64,000 nt of DNA. It comes from Symbiodinium sp. CCMP2592 (lineage: Eukaryota; Sar; Dinophyceae; Suessiales; Symbiodiniaceae). The translations under genes were made by a program, and so were the position numbers. Below, in pieces: positions 22,401 through 30,902 of the stretch. The notes beneath the pieces are model-generated. The model did not search any database. It was not told where the DNA came from and saw only the letters and a list, made by a program, of their open reading frames with translations. The stretch covers positions 479,680 through 543,679 of the forward strand of contig CAJNDT010003446.1 of the NCBI GenBank assembly GCA_905221615.1. Direction: 5' to 3'. Every line of letters starts with the position of its first letter. The stretch's first letter is position 1.

Positions 22401-25400
22401 AGTTCCCGACCCATCCAATCATCATGTGATGTTTGGACTGGTGCACATAGGCCATGAGATGATGAAGAAGAGCATCCTCCTTCTTGGTCCATTTCGTGAT
22501 CTTGCGTGCGAGATTGTTGATACTGCGCAGAAGATCAAAGCGGCAAATGCGCGCGGCATAAAGCAATTTCATGAGAATGCTTGCTGCCTGCGGAGCAAGT
22601 GCGCCGCGATTAGCCTCGTTGATCTCCTCTTCCTCTGGCGCCTTGGGAATAGGTGGAGGCGGAACAAGCCGACCGTCCTTATCAACAGGCATGGTGTGTC
22701 CACACCACGTGCATCGATGGCTTTTACCTGACTGTGCCGGAGCGCGAGCTGGGTGATTCTTAGTCTCCTCAGCCGGACTCGGCGATGGTACCGTCTTGAA
22801 TTTTGTCGGATCGAACCCAGTCACGTCGCAGTACTTCTTGACTGTCATGTCCAGGTACGTCTCCATGTCGTAGGTAACGGTCTGCACCTTCGTTTTGTCA
22901 TGCAACGTTGCCTCGCCCTTGGAGATGCGACAACCCAGATACAAACCTAGTGGCGTTTCTTCTTCCAATCGGAGTTCTTGGCGCAGCATGTCCCAGCCCT
23001 TGGGTAGATTCTCTTTGGGTCCTGCCATCTTGAGATCATCCACGTAGATGACAAGTAAGAGCTTCATTTGCGGGTGGAAATACAATGAGGGCCATTCGTC
23101 GCCAATTGGCTTGAATCCTACTTTCTGTACCGCGGTGTGGCAATGTTGTTCCCACATGGTTCCTGCGTCAGGATGTCCGTACAGAGCTTTGATCAGGCGG
23201 CACACAGGCCTACGGAATTTATGCCGTTTCGCAGATGGATGCCAGGCTTCATCAGGCAGTTCAACCCAACATGGAGTTCCCGATAGTCTCGCCTGAATGT
23301 ATGCTTGGATAGCATCCGCCATCTGGACATCGTTGCCAGGAAGGCATCCGTAATAATCTGCCCACCGTGAGGCGTCAAACGTAGCCGGGGAATTCCCCAA
23401 ATCCTGAAACAATGCGGCTTCCATGTTCTGGTCTTTGACCTGATCACCGAGTAGTACACCTCGCCCTTTGAACTTCCTGGCAGGATCGTCCTCTTTGAGC
23501 TGATAGTTCTTCTCGTATATCAGTCCATGTACTCGCGCCATATGTACTTTCTCACCTTTCTTCTTTGCCTCAGCGACGACGTCGTCATATTCACGCGTAG
23601 TTGAGAAATCAAACACCTCTTGGTCCCACAATCCCTTCCATTCTTTCATGAAAGCTTCCATGGCCTTGGGGTTGTTGACCATCTCCTTGCGTGTGACGGG
23701 TCGAGTGACCATGGCATTGAAGCATGATCCTCCTGCCTGATTCTTTTCCCGATGTACGTTTCTGTGAGAAGTCGTACACGGCATAGACGGAATCCAGTTG
23801 TCATCCATGACCATGTGTGCCGGAACAGCCGGCACGACGTCCGCCAAGAATTGTTCTTGTGTGTATTGATCCACATAGGATTGTGCCCAGGACCATCCAT
23901 CGTCGTCATCAATGGGCACGTTGAGTTGCAGATCGATTTCTTCACATGGAACAATCTTGGGAAAGATCATGTTGTCCAAAATCTTGGTGACTATCTTCTT
24001 CCCTATCACAGCCTTCTTCCGGTCTTTCTTGGCAACTCGAGCTTTGTCTCGTTTTTCCTTCTTGTACGCTGCCTTCTTCTCCGCTTCACTCATTTTCTTC
24101 CATGCTTCCGGAGAATAGGAATGGATAGGTCGCCGTGTAGGAAGTGTTCGTCGACCATCACTTCGGATCTTGTACGGAACTCCCCTTTTGTCGATCTTGC
24201 AGGCTTCACCATCGTCGGTGAGATATACAATGCCGTCCCCTTTCTTCCCCGTACTCCAATGTTCAATCTCCTCGGGAGCCAACTTCTTTTCTTTCAAGAT
24301 CTTGATAATCTCTCCAGGTTCTTCGATGTCTCCTTCGGGGATGAGTCTACCGGTTGGACCGACTTCGCGGGGCGATCGTCGATCTTTTCCAGTGACCTTT
24401 GGTTCAGAAGGAGGCGGTGCTGCACGTAGACCTAGTTCTTCGTCTAGTTCTTCGAGTCTTTTGTCTCCTATAGCATCAATAGCTTCATGTTCTGCTGACT
24501 TGAAGACTTCGCCGGACGGCTCCGTCTCTATGTCAGATGGATCTATGTCCTGTAAGTCGGGATCTTCTCCGGGATCCGGTGGAGGAAGAAGACCATCTTG
24601 ATCATCATCATCCCCGTTGCCACCATTTCCTCCAGGCGGACCGTCATCCCCGTCATCGACGTCTTTTATCTCCTTGCCAGCAAGGTCAACGTTGTCCCTT
24701 AGTCCCTCAATGGTTGAGTTCATCCTCTCGTACTCGGCTTTCAGGGGAAACGTTATCTCCTCTGGGAAGTAGATAACTTCTGTCTCGTACGGTCTCATCA
24801 ACTTCCTGGGAACAGATGCGTCCATTGACAAGTTCGCATTGGCAAATTCCTTCATGTCCCACACGCGATACTTCTTGGACCATCCTTGACCAGCAGTGAT
24901 GATGTATCCGGCGAAAATGCCTGGGATCCCCTTTGGATCGAACTTGTTGCCATATGTCTTCGGCCTTGTATCCGTAGGCTTGAAGAAGACTTTGGCCCCA
25001 AAGGGTATGGCTTTTCCCTCGAAGTCCTTTCCAGTCATACGTTTCCATGCTGAATCACCATCGCCCTCCACGTCTTCGATGTTGAGGTTCTGCATCACGC
25101 AATTCAGCGCAAAAGACCAGTATTGGGCGGGTAATCCGGCGTGTAGCATGGATGCTGCGACTGTGTTGATCACTTCTTGATTTGACCGTTCAGCGAGTGA
25201 ATTGTTACTGGGTTTCCCTGGAAGGGAATGATCTATCACGATCTTCAACTGCGCCATAGCTGAATCGAACTCTGGTGCTTCATCACTATACGCCATATGA
25301 ATCTTGCGTCTTCCCATTAGGCGTCTGATGGCCATGACGACCTCGTCAGTGCTCCTTGAAGCCGTGGGAATCGCTGCGATCATTTTGGTGGCGATGTCTC

Positions 25401-28400
25401 TGATGACTAGAACTTCACGTGCTCCATCATCGAGTCCGATACCTGCTTCGGCGGCCTTGCGCATATCGAGGAAGTCGAACGTCACAAGATCTCCCCAGTG
25501 TTTGATCACACGTTGAAACGCACCTCGTTGTGTCCGCAAGTGCTTCATCTTCGCGCGTATGCACGATTCGCAATATGGGTTGCGGTAGCGATGAGTACAC
25601 AGATGTGCCAACGTCTTAGCTTCGGCTTTCAGTGTTCCGACTCTGGCCTTGCGGCTCGGCGCACCGTCGCCTTCTACATCAATGATCACCTCATCGTCAC
25701 CGTCCAATGGAATTTCACCCACTCCTTTTCCTTCGTCGTCGTCCGGAGGTCGTCCGGCCTCGGACTCTGGCACTTCTTCTATAGGAGGTTCTTGGGGTTC
25801 AGGATCAGGAGGCCGTTCATGATCGTCACCTTCTTCTTCTGCTTCAACCTCGCTTGGTGCAGCTTCAGCGGCAGCTGCGACACTGACGTCAACGTCACCT
25901 GCGGTTAGCACACTCTTGAAGATTTCGGTGATCGCTTTGGCCTCCGGATCATCATGAACAAGTGACTTGGAACTCCCGGCGCGAATGTACGGGATGTCAC
26001 CGTTCACGAACAGAGATATCCTCTTGCCCTGCGGGTTGATCATGAATGGTTCCCTTCCGGGTGGCCACACAAACCCGTAGTTGAAGTTCATGCATCTCTT
26101 GCCTATGGAAAGCACCGATGGTGTGTCGTCCAACACGTAAGCGTTGATCGGTTCCTCGAACGACTCAGTCTGGAAATTCGACACGAGATCGGTATCGGTG
26201 ATTCCATTTGCTGTCTGAAATGATATGGGCTCTGGAGTCACGAGTGTCTCGAGACTATGCTTCTCGATCTTCTTCTGAGATATGAGGTCGTGGCCACACC
26301 CAGTGTCCATGAGAAACTTGATCTTCTTCTTGAGGATGACTGGTTGAACCATGCATTTGCATACACCTTGATTGATGATCCGCTTGCTGTGCGCAGCATC
26401 GAGTTCACGCTCAACGATGGAATCCTCACCGTCGTAGAAGGAGACTTCCTCCACCCGAGACGTTCCTGGGATTCGCACGAATGAAACTCGATCTCCACAT
26501 TGATCATCATCGTCGTCAACCATGTCTCTCATAATCTGTGCCCTCAATCTCGCTTTATGCTTGGCGAATTCCAAATTCACGGCGCGATCCTCATCGTTAA
26601 CAAGCGCTTCCATGTCGACGTACTTCACCTTCCGCTCTTTGTCCTTCTTCGATCTTCTAGGACACGAAGAAATGAACTTCACGTCATCGGCGAATGTCAC
26701 ATTACGCTTGATCCCTTTTCGGGTCGACGTAGTCGGTCCCGAGGATTCGTCGTCTGTTGAACAATCCGAATCAGCGTCGCTGTCAACGGATGGACAATCT
26801 GACTCCTCCTCATCTTGTCTTGAAGATCGCTTCCATATCGCCGGAGCTGATGGATTCCACCTTCGGCACAATCTGATGGCGGGTGCCGCAGGGAGCGCCT
26901 TGGCCTTGGCATTCGGCTTCGCTGGAGCTGCCTTCGCTTCGGATTTGGCTTTAGCCTTTGCCTTTGGTTCCGGAGCTGGGGTAGCTGCTGCCTCATGCTT
27001 GAAAGGACAATTCTCTCTTGAGCACGAGCCTGTGTTCTTGAACGAGTAGCATATCCTGTTTCCTCCTCCTCCAGATGGACTTGGAGTTCTCGTCCTCGGC
27101 GTAAAGGGTCGCTCTGGAGTCTTCTTCGAGTGACTGAATGGGCACTTGTCACCATTTCGACACCCTGCATCTGTGAAATGGAACTTGCAGCGGATTTGCT
27201 TCTTGCTCTTGTCACCTCTGTTGTCCGCTGACTCACTCCTCGTCTTCTTCTTGGGTTTTGGCTTGGTTTTCGCATGACTCTTCGCTTTGCTTTGAGGTAG
27301 TACAGGTGTTGCTTTATCCGGCTTGGTCGGCGAAGCCTTGACCTTTGCGGATGGAGCTGCGTTAGGCGTTGGTTTCTCAGGTACCTTGGCCGGTGCAGCA
27401 AGCAAATCCTTGCCCTCAAGCATCTGGCGCAAGCCAATTTGGGTCTGAGTGAGATTTGATTGTTCTCGTCTCCGCATGATGGTACGGTCAATGATCTTCA
27501 TCAAATTGTCGTACGATCGGTCTTCATGATTGTAGGGCAAGTGTTCGTAGTGCATGCCCAACTCCATCTTCATTGCGGGCGAGTCCTTGATCTTGCTGTA
27601 CAAGCAATCACGGAGAGCTGTTTTGGATGGTATGTCTTCTGGCCTCATCCGTCCCAGAACTTCCAACCACGTCTGCTTGAACGTATGAAGCTTGTTGTCG
27701 CCTTGGTACTGGAGCTTCACCAGATACTCGAGAGTGATGATCATGTCGAGACGATCATGCGTTCGAAAGCTTTCATACATCATCGCAATGATTTGTCGTC
27801 CTTTGATGATCTTCCCTTCGGGCCTGCTGATGTAATCGTTGGCCTTCCGGTTCACCTCCAGGTACAGGTCAGCAGATTTGTCACCACCAGCACGTAGCAT
27901 TGCGACCATTTCGATCCCCAATTTGACGTCTACGCTCTTAAACTTCTTGTGTCCTGAATCGTTCAGTGCTTCGACATCAGGGAATGGGTTGAATGCTGGT
28001 GCCAGCCATAACATCCAGTCCTCATGATTTGGATCGGCTGATGCTCCTAAGACATTCGCCGTGCATACGGATCGCCAGTTGTTGAGGTGAGTGAGAGTAG
28101 GCCATGGAGGTACGGTCACTTTGTCGGCCTCCCTCCTGGAAATTCTCACTTCCGTGACTTCAGGATCTGCGTCTCCATCAGGATCACGCGCATGAGATCC
28201 AGGATCCGATTCAGGTTTGCCTCCACCGCTTTTCTTCTTATCATCATCATCATCAGGCGGGTCAGGAGGGTCATACCCCGTGCCGGTTCCTTCATCGTGC
28301 TCTCCATCTTCGTTCTCGTCGCCAGCCTCGTCACCGTCATCGTCTCCATTATCCTCCTGAATCGTTTCAGCGAATAATCTCCACTCATCACGATCAGCTC

Positions 28401-29232
28401 TGAGACGTTGTTCGGCTTTCTGGGCCTTGAGTACTTCGCTTCGCAGATCGGCAATCTTCTCCTCGTACCGTTCCGCGACCTCTTTCTCGATCTGACGTCT
28501 CCTTGCTTCATGAATGGAATCGTCATAGGCAATAGGGGGACCGATGAGGTCGTTGCCCTTCGTAGATGCGGTGATGCCGTCGACACCAACAGGTCTTGAG
28601 GAGCTGGCAGATGCTGTGGACTTCGATCCCAACATCCCGCGATCCTCCAAGAGTTCGCGTAGCTGTCGATCACGCACGGCTGCCGCATCACTTTTCCCAT
28701 GAAATCCGCTTGGTATGCCGAACAAAGTGGCTGCACTAGGCGTGGAACGCGCAAGTGCTGGGCTGCTAATACCTGGCACGTAGTGCTCGGGCATTGCATC
28801 CGCCACGATTGGCATTGAATTGCGGCCAGTGAAGAAGTTTCCACCGGTGAATGGAATTCCATCCATCACAAGGTTCTTGTCCTTGTCCGATTCCGAGAAT
28901 GCGAACTTCTCTTTGGCGACTGGACTAACTTGACTTGGGGACCGTATTTCAGGGGATCGTACCTCACCTCCTACGGAAAATGCAGGCACTACTTCCTTTC
29001 CTACGTGCTCCCAGCCAGACTCAGTAGTCCTCGAAGACATGGGCATGCTTGAAGGCCGTGTCGCTCCTCCATAGTTGGAGTTCCGCGCTGCCTCCAATTC
29101 GCTGCGTGTCCTCGCTTGAAGATCTTCTTGTGCTTTGAGCGTTTTCCTGAGTTCACTCAGCTCGTCGTGCAAGGTAGGCAATGATCGATCGCCTTGCATG
29201 ATCTTCATTCTGATGAAGACGGTCCTCTGCAT
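19480..29232 (-). CDS. ORF2: Gag-protease-integrase-RT-RNase H polyprotein (3250 aa), Ty1/copia type
   Basis: Visible order by approximate residue: coiled coil 10-45; acidic Asp/Glu-rich linker 290-365; Gag-like helical region 385-600; Lys-rich linker; two CCCH zinc fingers (C-x8-C-x5-C-x3-H, about 680-700, and a similar one at 725-743); aspartic protease with LMDTGCG near 973; integrase zinc site H-x3-H-x6-C-x2-C near 1208-1223; integrase core with FDFLDM (1250), SDEAPEF (1312) and AERSNQE (1347) giving the D-D-E triad; reverse transcriptase about 1870-2110 with YVDD at 2061; RNase H about 2290-2420 with FADADYAGC, STPEAE, YDDNQ and SADIHTK supplying the acidic residues. About 800 residues follow RNase H with no family I recognise. 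The part repeated in 132-bp tandem units encodes a duplicated 44-residue segment starting CARITCKEL. The copia integrase-before-RT order is clear. Compared with ordinary copia Pol (about 1300-1500 aa) the protein is more than twice as long. Confidence 0.95.
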   Translation of the reverse strand: MQRTVFIRMKIMQGDRSLPTLHDELSELRKTLKAQEDLQARTRSELEAARNSNYGGATRPSSMPMSSRTTESGWEHVGKEVVPAFSVGGEVRSPEIRSPSQVSPVAKEKFAFSESDKDKNLVMDGIPFTGGNFFTGRNSMPIVADAMPEHYVPGISSPALARSTPSAATLFGIPSGFHGKSDAAAVRDRQLRELLEDRGMLGSKSTASASSSRPVGVDGITASTKGNDLIGPPIAYDDSIHEARRRQIEKEVAERYEEKIADLRSEVLKAQKAEQRLRADRDEWRLFAETIQEDNGDDDGDEAGDENEDGEHDEGTGTGYDPPDPPDDDDDKKKSGGGKPESDPGSHARDPDGDADPEVTEVRISRREADKVTVPPWPTLTHLNNWRSVCTANVLGASADPNHEDWMLWLAPAFNPFPDVEALNDSGHKKFKSVDVKLGIEMVAMLRAGGDKSADLYLEVNRKANDYISRPEGKIIKGRQIIAMMYESFRTHDRLDMIITLEYLVKLQYQGDNKLHTFKQTWLEVLGRMRPEDIPSKTALRDCLYSKIKDSPAMKMELGMHYEHLPYNHEDRSYDNLMKIIDRTIMRRREQSNLTQTQIGLRQMLEGKDLLAAPAKVPEKPTPNAAPSAKVKASPTKPDKATPVLPQSKAKSHAKTKPKPKKKTRSESADNRGDKSKKQIRCKFHFTDAGCRNGDKCPFSHSKKTPERPFTPRTRTPSPSGGGGNRICYSFKNTGSCSRENCPFKHEAAATPAPEPKAKAKAKSEAKAAPAKPNAKAKALPAAPAIRLCRRWNPSAPAIWKRSSRQDEEESDCPSVDSDADSDCSTDDESSGPTTSTRKGIKRNVTFADDVKFISSCPRRSKKDKERKVKYVDMEALVNDEDRAVNLEFAKHKARLRAQIMRDMVDDDDDQCGDRVSFVRIPGTSRVEEVSFYDGEDSIVERELDAAHSKRIINQGVCKCMVQPVILKKKIKFLMDTGCGHDLISQKKIEKHSLETLVTPEPISFQTANGITDTDLVSNFQTESFEEPINAYVLDDTPSVLSIGKRCMNFNYGFVWPPGREPFMINPQGKRISLFVNGDIPYIRAGSSKSLVHDDPEAKAITEIFKSVLTAGDVDVSVAAAAEAAPSEVEAEEEGDDHERPPDPEPQEPPIEEVPESEAGRPPDDDEGKGVGEIPLDGDDEVIIDVEGDGAPSRKARVGTLKAEAKTLAHLCTHRYRNPYCESCIRAKMKHLRTQRGAFQRVIKHWGDLVTFDFLDMRKAAEAGIGLDDGAREVLVIRDIATKMIAAIPTASRSTDEVVMAIRRLMGRRKIHMAYSDEAPEFDSAMAQLKIVIDHSLPGKPSNNSLAERSNQEVINTVAASMLHAGLPAQYWSFALNCVMQNLNIEDVEGDGDSAWKRMTGKDFEGKAIPFGAKVFFKPTDTRPKTYGNKFDPKGIPGIFAGYIITAGQGWSKKYRVWDMKEFANANLSMDASVPRKLMRPYETEVIYFPEEITFPLKAEYERMNSTIEGLRDNVDLAGKEIKDVDDGDDGPPGGNGGNGDDDDQDGLLPPPDPGEDPDLQDIDPSDIETEPSGEVFKSAEHEAIDAIGDKRLEELDEELGLRAAPPPSEPKVTGKDRRSPREVGPTGRLIPEGDIEEPGEIIKILKEKKLAPEEIEHWSTGKKGDGIVYLTDDGEACKIDKRGVPYKIRSDGRRTLPTRRPIHSYSPEAWKKMSEAEKKAAYKKEKRDKARVAKKDRKKAVIGKKIVTKILDNMIFPKIVPCEEIDLQLNVPIDDDDGWSWAQSYVDQYTQEQFLADVVPAVPAHMVMDDNWIPSMPCTTSHRNVHREKNQAGGSCFNAMVTRPVTRKEMVNNPKAMEAFMKEWKGLWDQEVFDFSTTREYDDVVAEAKKKGEKVHMARVHGLIYEKNYQLKEDDPARKFKGRGVLLGDQVKDQNMEAALFQDLGNSPATFDASRWADYYGCLPGNDVQMADAIQAYIQARLSGTPCWVELPDEAWHPSAKRHKFRRPVCRLIKALYGHPDAGTMWEQHCHTAVQKVGFKPIGDEWPSLYFHPQMKLLLVIYVDDLKMAGPKENLPKGWDMLRQELRLEEETPLGLYLGCRISKGEATLHDKTKVQTVTYDMETYLDMTVKKYCDVTGFDPTKFKTVPSPSPAEETKNHPARAPAQSGKSHRCTWCGHTMPVDKDGRLVPPPPIPKAPEEEEINEANRGALAPQAASILMKLLYAARICRFDLLRSINNLARKITKWTKKEDALLHHLMAYVHQSKHHMMIGWVGNSLEDSSIGLFADADYAGCGESLKSTSGAHLHIQGSHTRFPLAGLSKRQGCLSHSTPEAEIVAADFAMSRLGLPAITLWQQLGGQDPNFVFYDDNQTMIGVIRTGKNPTMRHLERTHGICIGWMHSIFQEGYVSLAYEVTAKMSADIHTKSFKDSVSWTHACQLINIFPPALIGSQEIMDLMRPTHTQSTDEKGQQHYSFKSEVPCFPYTQTPILPQVLYRAGLSSKEGLQEHDSVDPILVVKFPRMLRGPPSALPPGRYLRSTWILREGQWHQMEDRAAILDQPGKFDRYVERAVFQYHPVRGHLRPAAIADVLAPPFLPPPEPPLGQSYVRALPAKWRAVVVTLARAIHGGYQGFTLPLCFNGQSKSQASQFGYDHWSSVYEDVWHDAAEQKREYQGYNGAIVPHVVNFAENKPKEGLVIQFLDHGGGLVHTYKNPYSRWKYRITIKDAPKAVTVWTLVGVDEENWWNEYAPGKDCIAQHAPDSHYDPGLQVNVLSMGREVDDAMCAYLFDVVEARKNNPNSVIFIGAGVLGKNSWLSRKIADNPERAKLRTDYPWGEVVQRIARRAASWGFQIIIEVPPRVPVQETKQYKGLQEDAMWKSIKIQGCTHGQRYTFRDPVSPGTAVELGYCKDEWEYIAANVALHPKSSDVCSSKHLHMTDSDAKDRSDKCELTSQISRRLLKALKFQATGDGRLVAMPSKAGGRKPDRMIVDLCGLGNGYAVPKSTKGCARITCKELIGSKADEDSLIGAMKDACRNDLRTPVLFVASLLRSCARITCKELIGSKADEDSLIGAMKDACRNDLRTPVLFVASLLRSGAGPGSILKSLKRLLKKCAEFSDVYFSLDMPSSCSCWSWPELHALVSSGKVTKVKIDDHVGAGGDGGGRRIMFSNMPEADRLMVRLDDCLDHESKSSLSQRIDVSWRSIARNVRSLVRAHVSVSHDAHESEDIAWQQHQCVDADEGAIRQPQLRNN
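19951..20214 (-). repeat. 132-bp in-frame tandem duplication in ORF2 of copy 1
   Basis: Units 19951-20082 and 20083-20214 differ at two visible positions (ccttag/ctttag and aattag/aatcag). Copy 2 has one unit. The length is a multiple of three, so ORF2 stays open and gains 44 residues (the CARITCKEL segment appears twice). It post-dates the split between the two copies or was lost in copy 2. Confidence 0.95.
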
Positions 29233-30445
29233 CTTGCATCCTCTTCACAGCCATTTTGCGGTACTCTTCTTCTTCGCCAAGACGTTCGCGAAGCCGAAAT
29301 CGTTCTTGATCAATGGCTGCGCTGTTTCCAGCTAGCCCTTGGATCTCGTTCACGGCCCGCAACTCCTGGTTCTTGACCAAGTGGAATCGTTCCTGCATTG
29401 CTTGTAAGGCTTGTTCCGAACTTGCTGTGTTTGACCGGAGGACCAAGTTCTCTCTGGCATGTTCATGAAGTTCATGAGTCAGACGCTCATACTCACGTGC
29501 CATAAGCTCACCATCGCCTTGCGCTCTTGCCTCCAACTGCACAAAGTTAGTGGCTGCCTCCGTGCGGAACACGTGTAGCTGTTGAGCTAACTCCTCGGCA
29601 ACGGCATGTGCTTGACGTTGTTGAGCAGAGTTCTGTTCATCCATGCGAAACAAAGCTGTTTCATAGTCTCGCTTCATCTCCTGATTGACATTGTTGATGT
29701 GCCTCATGGCTAAGCATGCATGGTCACGTTGTCGTTCCAATTCTTCAATGCGAATTCCAGATCCTTCATCTTCTTGTTGCATCTCCTTGATCTTGTCCAT
29801 CAGGGTCTGAACAACTCCTTCGTACTCTTGCATCTGACTGCGATAGTACATCTGCTGCGCAAGGTTAGATGCTTCGAGCTGTTGCGAAATCGTCAGTTCC
29901 TGATAGGCATTCGGACCATCGGCTATGGCTGGCGTGGTCACCGATGACGCATCACCACGTGCTGGGATAGTGTCCAGAGTCATATCCAGATCGTCAGCAT
30001 CACGTGGTTGATTGGTAACCATCCGATTCCAAGTCATGGATTTGTCACGCCCACGAGTAGCCGAAGTCCTCGATCGTGCTGAAGAGCTTCTCGAAGATGA
30101 TGGTCTTGACTTCTTTTCCAAGGTCTTCACTCCTTTGTCCTTGGCCCTGGACGTAGTCCGAGGTGCCTGAAAACCAGACGCTTCGGCTCGTCGTTCGGGA
30201 GCCTTGCCCGTCCTCGAACCTGTGGATGTCGGACGCGAAGGCGTAGATGCTCTTGGTAGACTCTTTGCTTTCACCTTGGGAACTGCCTTTGCAATGGCAA
30301 GCGCAGAAGATTGACCTTTGTCATCTTCCGTGGAGCTATCAACGGATTGCACCACTGTGTCATCAGCTGTTGACTCACCAACGGCTGGCGCTGCCACATC
30401 GGCACCGAAAGTCATTGTCGTATCTTGGCTTGATCCCGAGTTCAT
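29153..30445 (-). CDS. ORF1: coiled-coil Gag-like protein of the retrotransposon (430 aa)
   Basis: First frame of copy 1, starting 64 nt inside the proposed LTR end with a purine at -3. Residues 1-160 are low-complexity, rich in Ser, Thr, Ala, Arg and Lys, with basic patches that could bind RNA or act as nuclear signals. Residues about 165-430 are Glu/Gln/Arg/Leu-rich and look like a long coiled coil. No enzyme motif is visible. It overlaps the start of ORF2 by 80 nt in a different frame (ORF2 is +1 relative to it), and both sides of the overlap are coiled-coil-like. ORF1 and ORF2 may therefore form one Gag joined by ribosomal frameshifting, or may have been split by an old indel. No recognised slippery site such as the Ty1 heptamer is seen in the overlap. 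The structural (Gag) role is inferred from position. Confidence 0.75.
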   Translation of the reverse strand: MNSGSSQDTTMTFGADVAAPAVGESTADDTVVQSVDSSTEDDKGQSSALAIAKAVPKVKAKSLPRASTPSRPTSTGSRTGKAPERRAEASGFQAPRTTSRAKDKGVKTLEKKSRPSSSRSSSARSRTSATRGRDKSMTWNRMVTNQPRDADDLDMTLDTIPARGDASSVTTPAIADGPNAYQELTISQQLEASNLAQQMYYRSQMQEYEGVVQTLMDKIKEMQQEDEGSGIRIEELERQRDHACLAMRHINNVNQEMKRDYETALFRMDEQNSAQQRQAHAVAEELAQQLHVFRTEAATNFVQLEARAQGDGELMAREYERLTHELHEHARENLVLRSNTASSEQALQAMQERFHLVKNQELRAVNEIQGLAGNSAAIDQERFRLRERLGEEEEYRKMAVKRMQDAEDRLHQNEDHARRSIIAYLARRAE

Positions 30446-30495
30446 TGTGGTCGTAGTAGATCAAGTAGTCGTTGCTGTAGAAAGGCAGAGCCGCG

Positions 30496-30509
30496 TACGG
30501 CTGATAACC
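30496..30509 (-). promoter_or_regulatory. Possible tRNA primer-binding site
   Basis: Directly inside the proposed LTR end the sense strand reads GGTTATCAGCCG. This resembles the initiator-Met primer site of many plant and fungal copia elements (TGGTATCAGAGC) but has a transposition and lacks the leading T. It lies about 50 nt upstream of the ORF1 start. The primer tRNA cannot be named from this alone. Confidence 0.4.
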
Positions 30510-30761
30510 TGCGTGGGGGATTGATCTCGACTAGGTTGCTGCTCTCCCCACCAGAGCTGTAATGAATGTAGGTGTGGCTGGCTTGCACTCTCCACAGACT
30601 GGACCCTGTCTCTCTCTTACTTCCACACGTGCAATCCTATGCAGGCAGAACCGGCGGCCGTTCCTTTTGCACTCACTGCCGGCGGCGGTTCGTCTGTGCA
30701 ACGGGATAGCTCTGATTGCTCAGGATAGAAGACACTTATAGCACTTAGCTATGGGCATTGA

Positions 30762-30772
30762 CTTGAGCCAAA
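30762..30772 (-). other. Spliced-leader-like 11-mer in the LTR
   Basis: The sense strand reads TTTGGCTCAAG, identical to the last 11 bases of the conserved dinoflagellate spliced leader (whose 3' part is CCATTTTGGCTCAAG). The upstream half of the leader is not preserved. The same 11-mer is at 11549-11559 in the other LTR. It may be a relict leader or chance; an exact 11-mer is expected about 0.03 times by chance in a window this size counting both strands. Confidence 0.4.
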
Positions 30773-30806
30773 CGTTGCGTGGGCGGTCACATAGAAAGGT
30801 AAAGAT

Positions 30807-30860
30807 GAGGGACGCGTAGCGTGCCCCCTTAGAGTCGAGGGACGCGTAGCGTGCCCCCTT
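30807..30860 (-). repeat. Duplicated 24-bp block inside the LTR
   Basis: Two identical 24-bp blocks (plus strand GAGGGACGCGTAGCGTGCCC, then CCTT) begin at 30807 and 30837, a 30-bp spacing. The same pair is in the partial LTR near 11594-11647. Each block contains the palindrome ACGCGT. Tandem blocks of this kind in a U3/R region are often regulatory; here that is inference only. Confidence 0.7.
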
Positions 30861-30884
30861 CTCTTGCACTTTACACGGTCTTGT

Positions 30885-30902
30885 TCACAGCTCTTATAGT
30901 GA
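30885..30902 (-). promoter_or_regulatory. TATA-like box in the 5' LTR
   Basis: The sense strand reads CACTATAAGAGC about 40 nt into the LTR, the expected place for a U3 promoter that would start transcription some 30 nt further on. Dinoflagellate cellular genes mostly lack canonical TATA boxes, so this would be an element-borne promoter. The same box is present in the partial LTR near 11675-11690. Confidence 0.4.
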
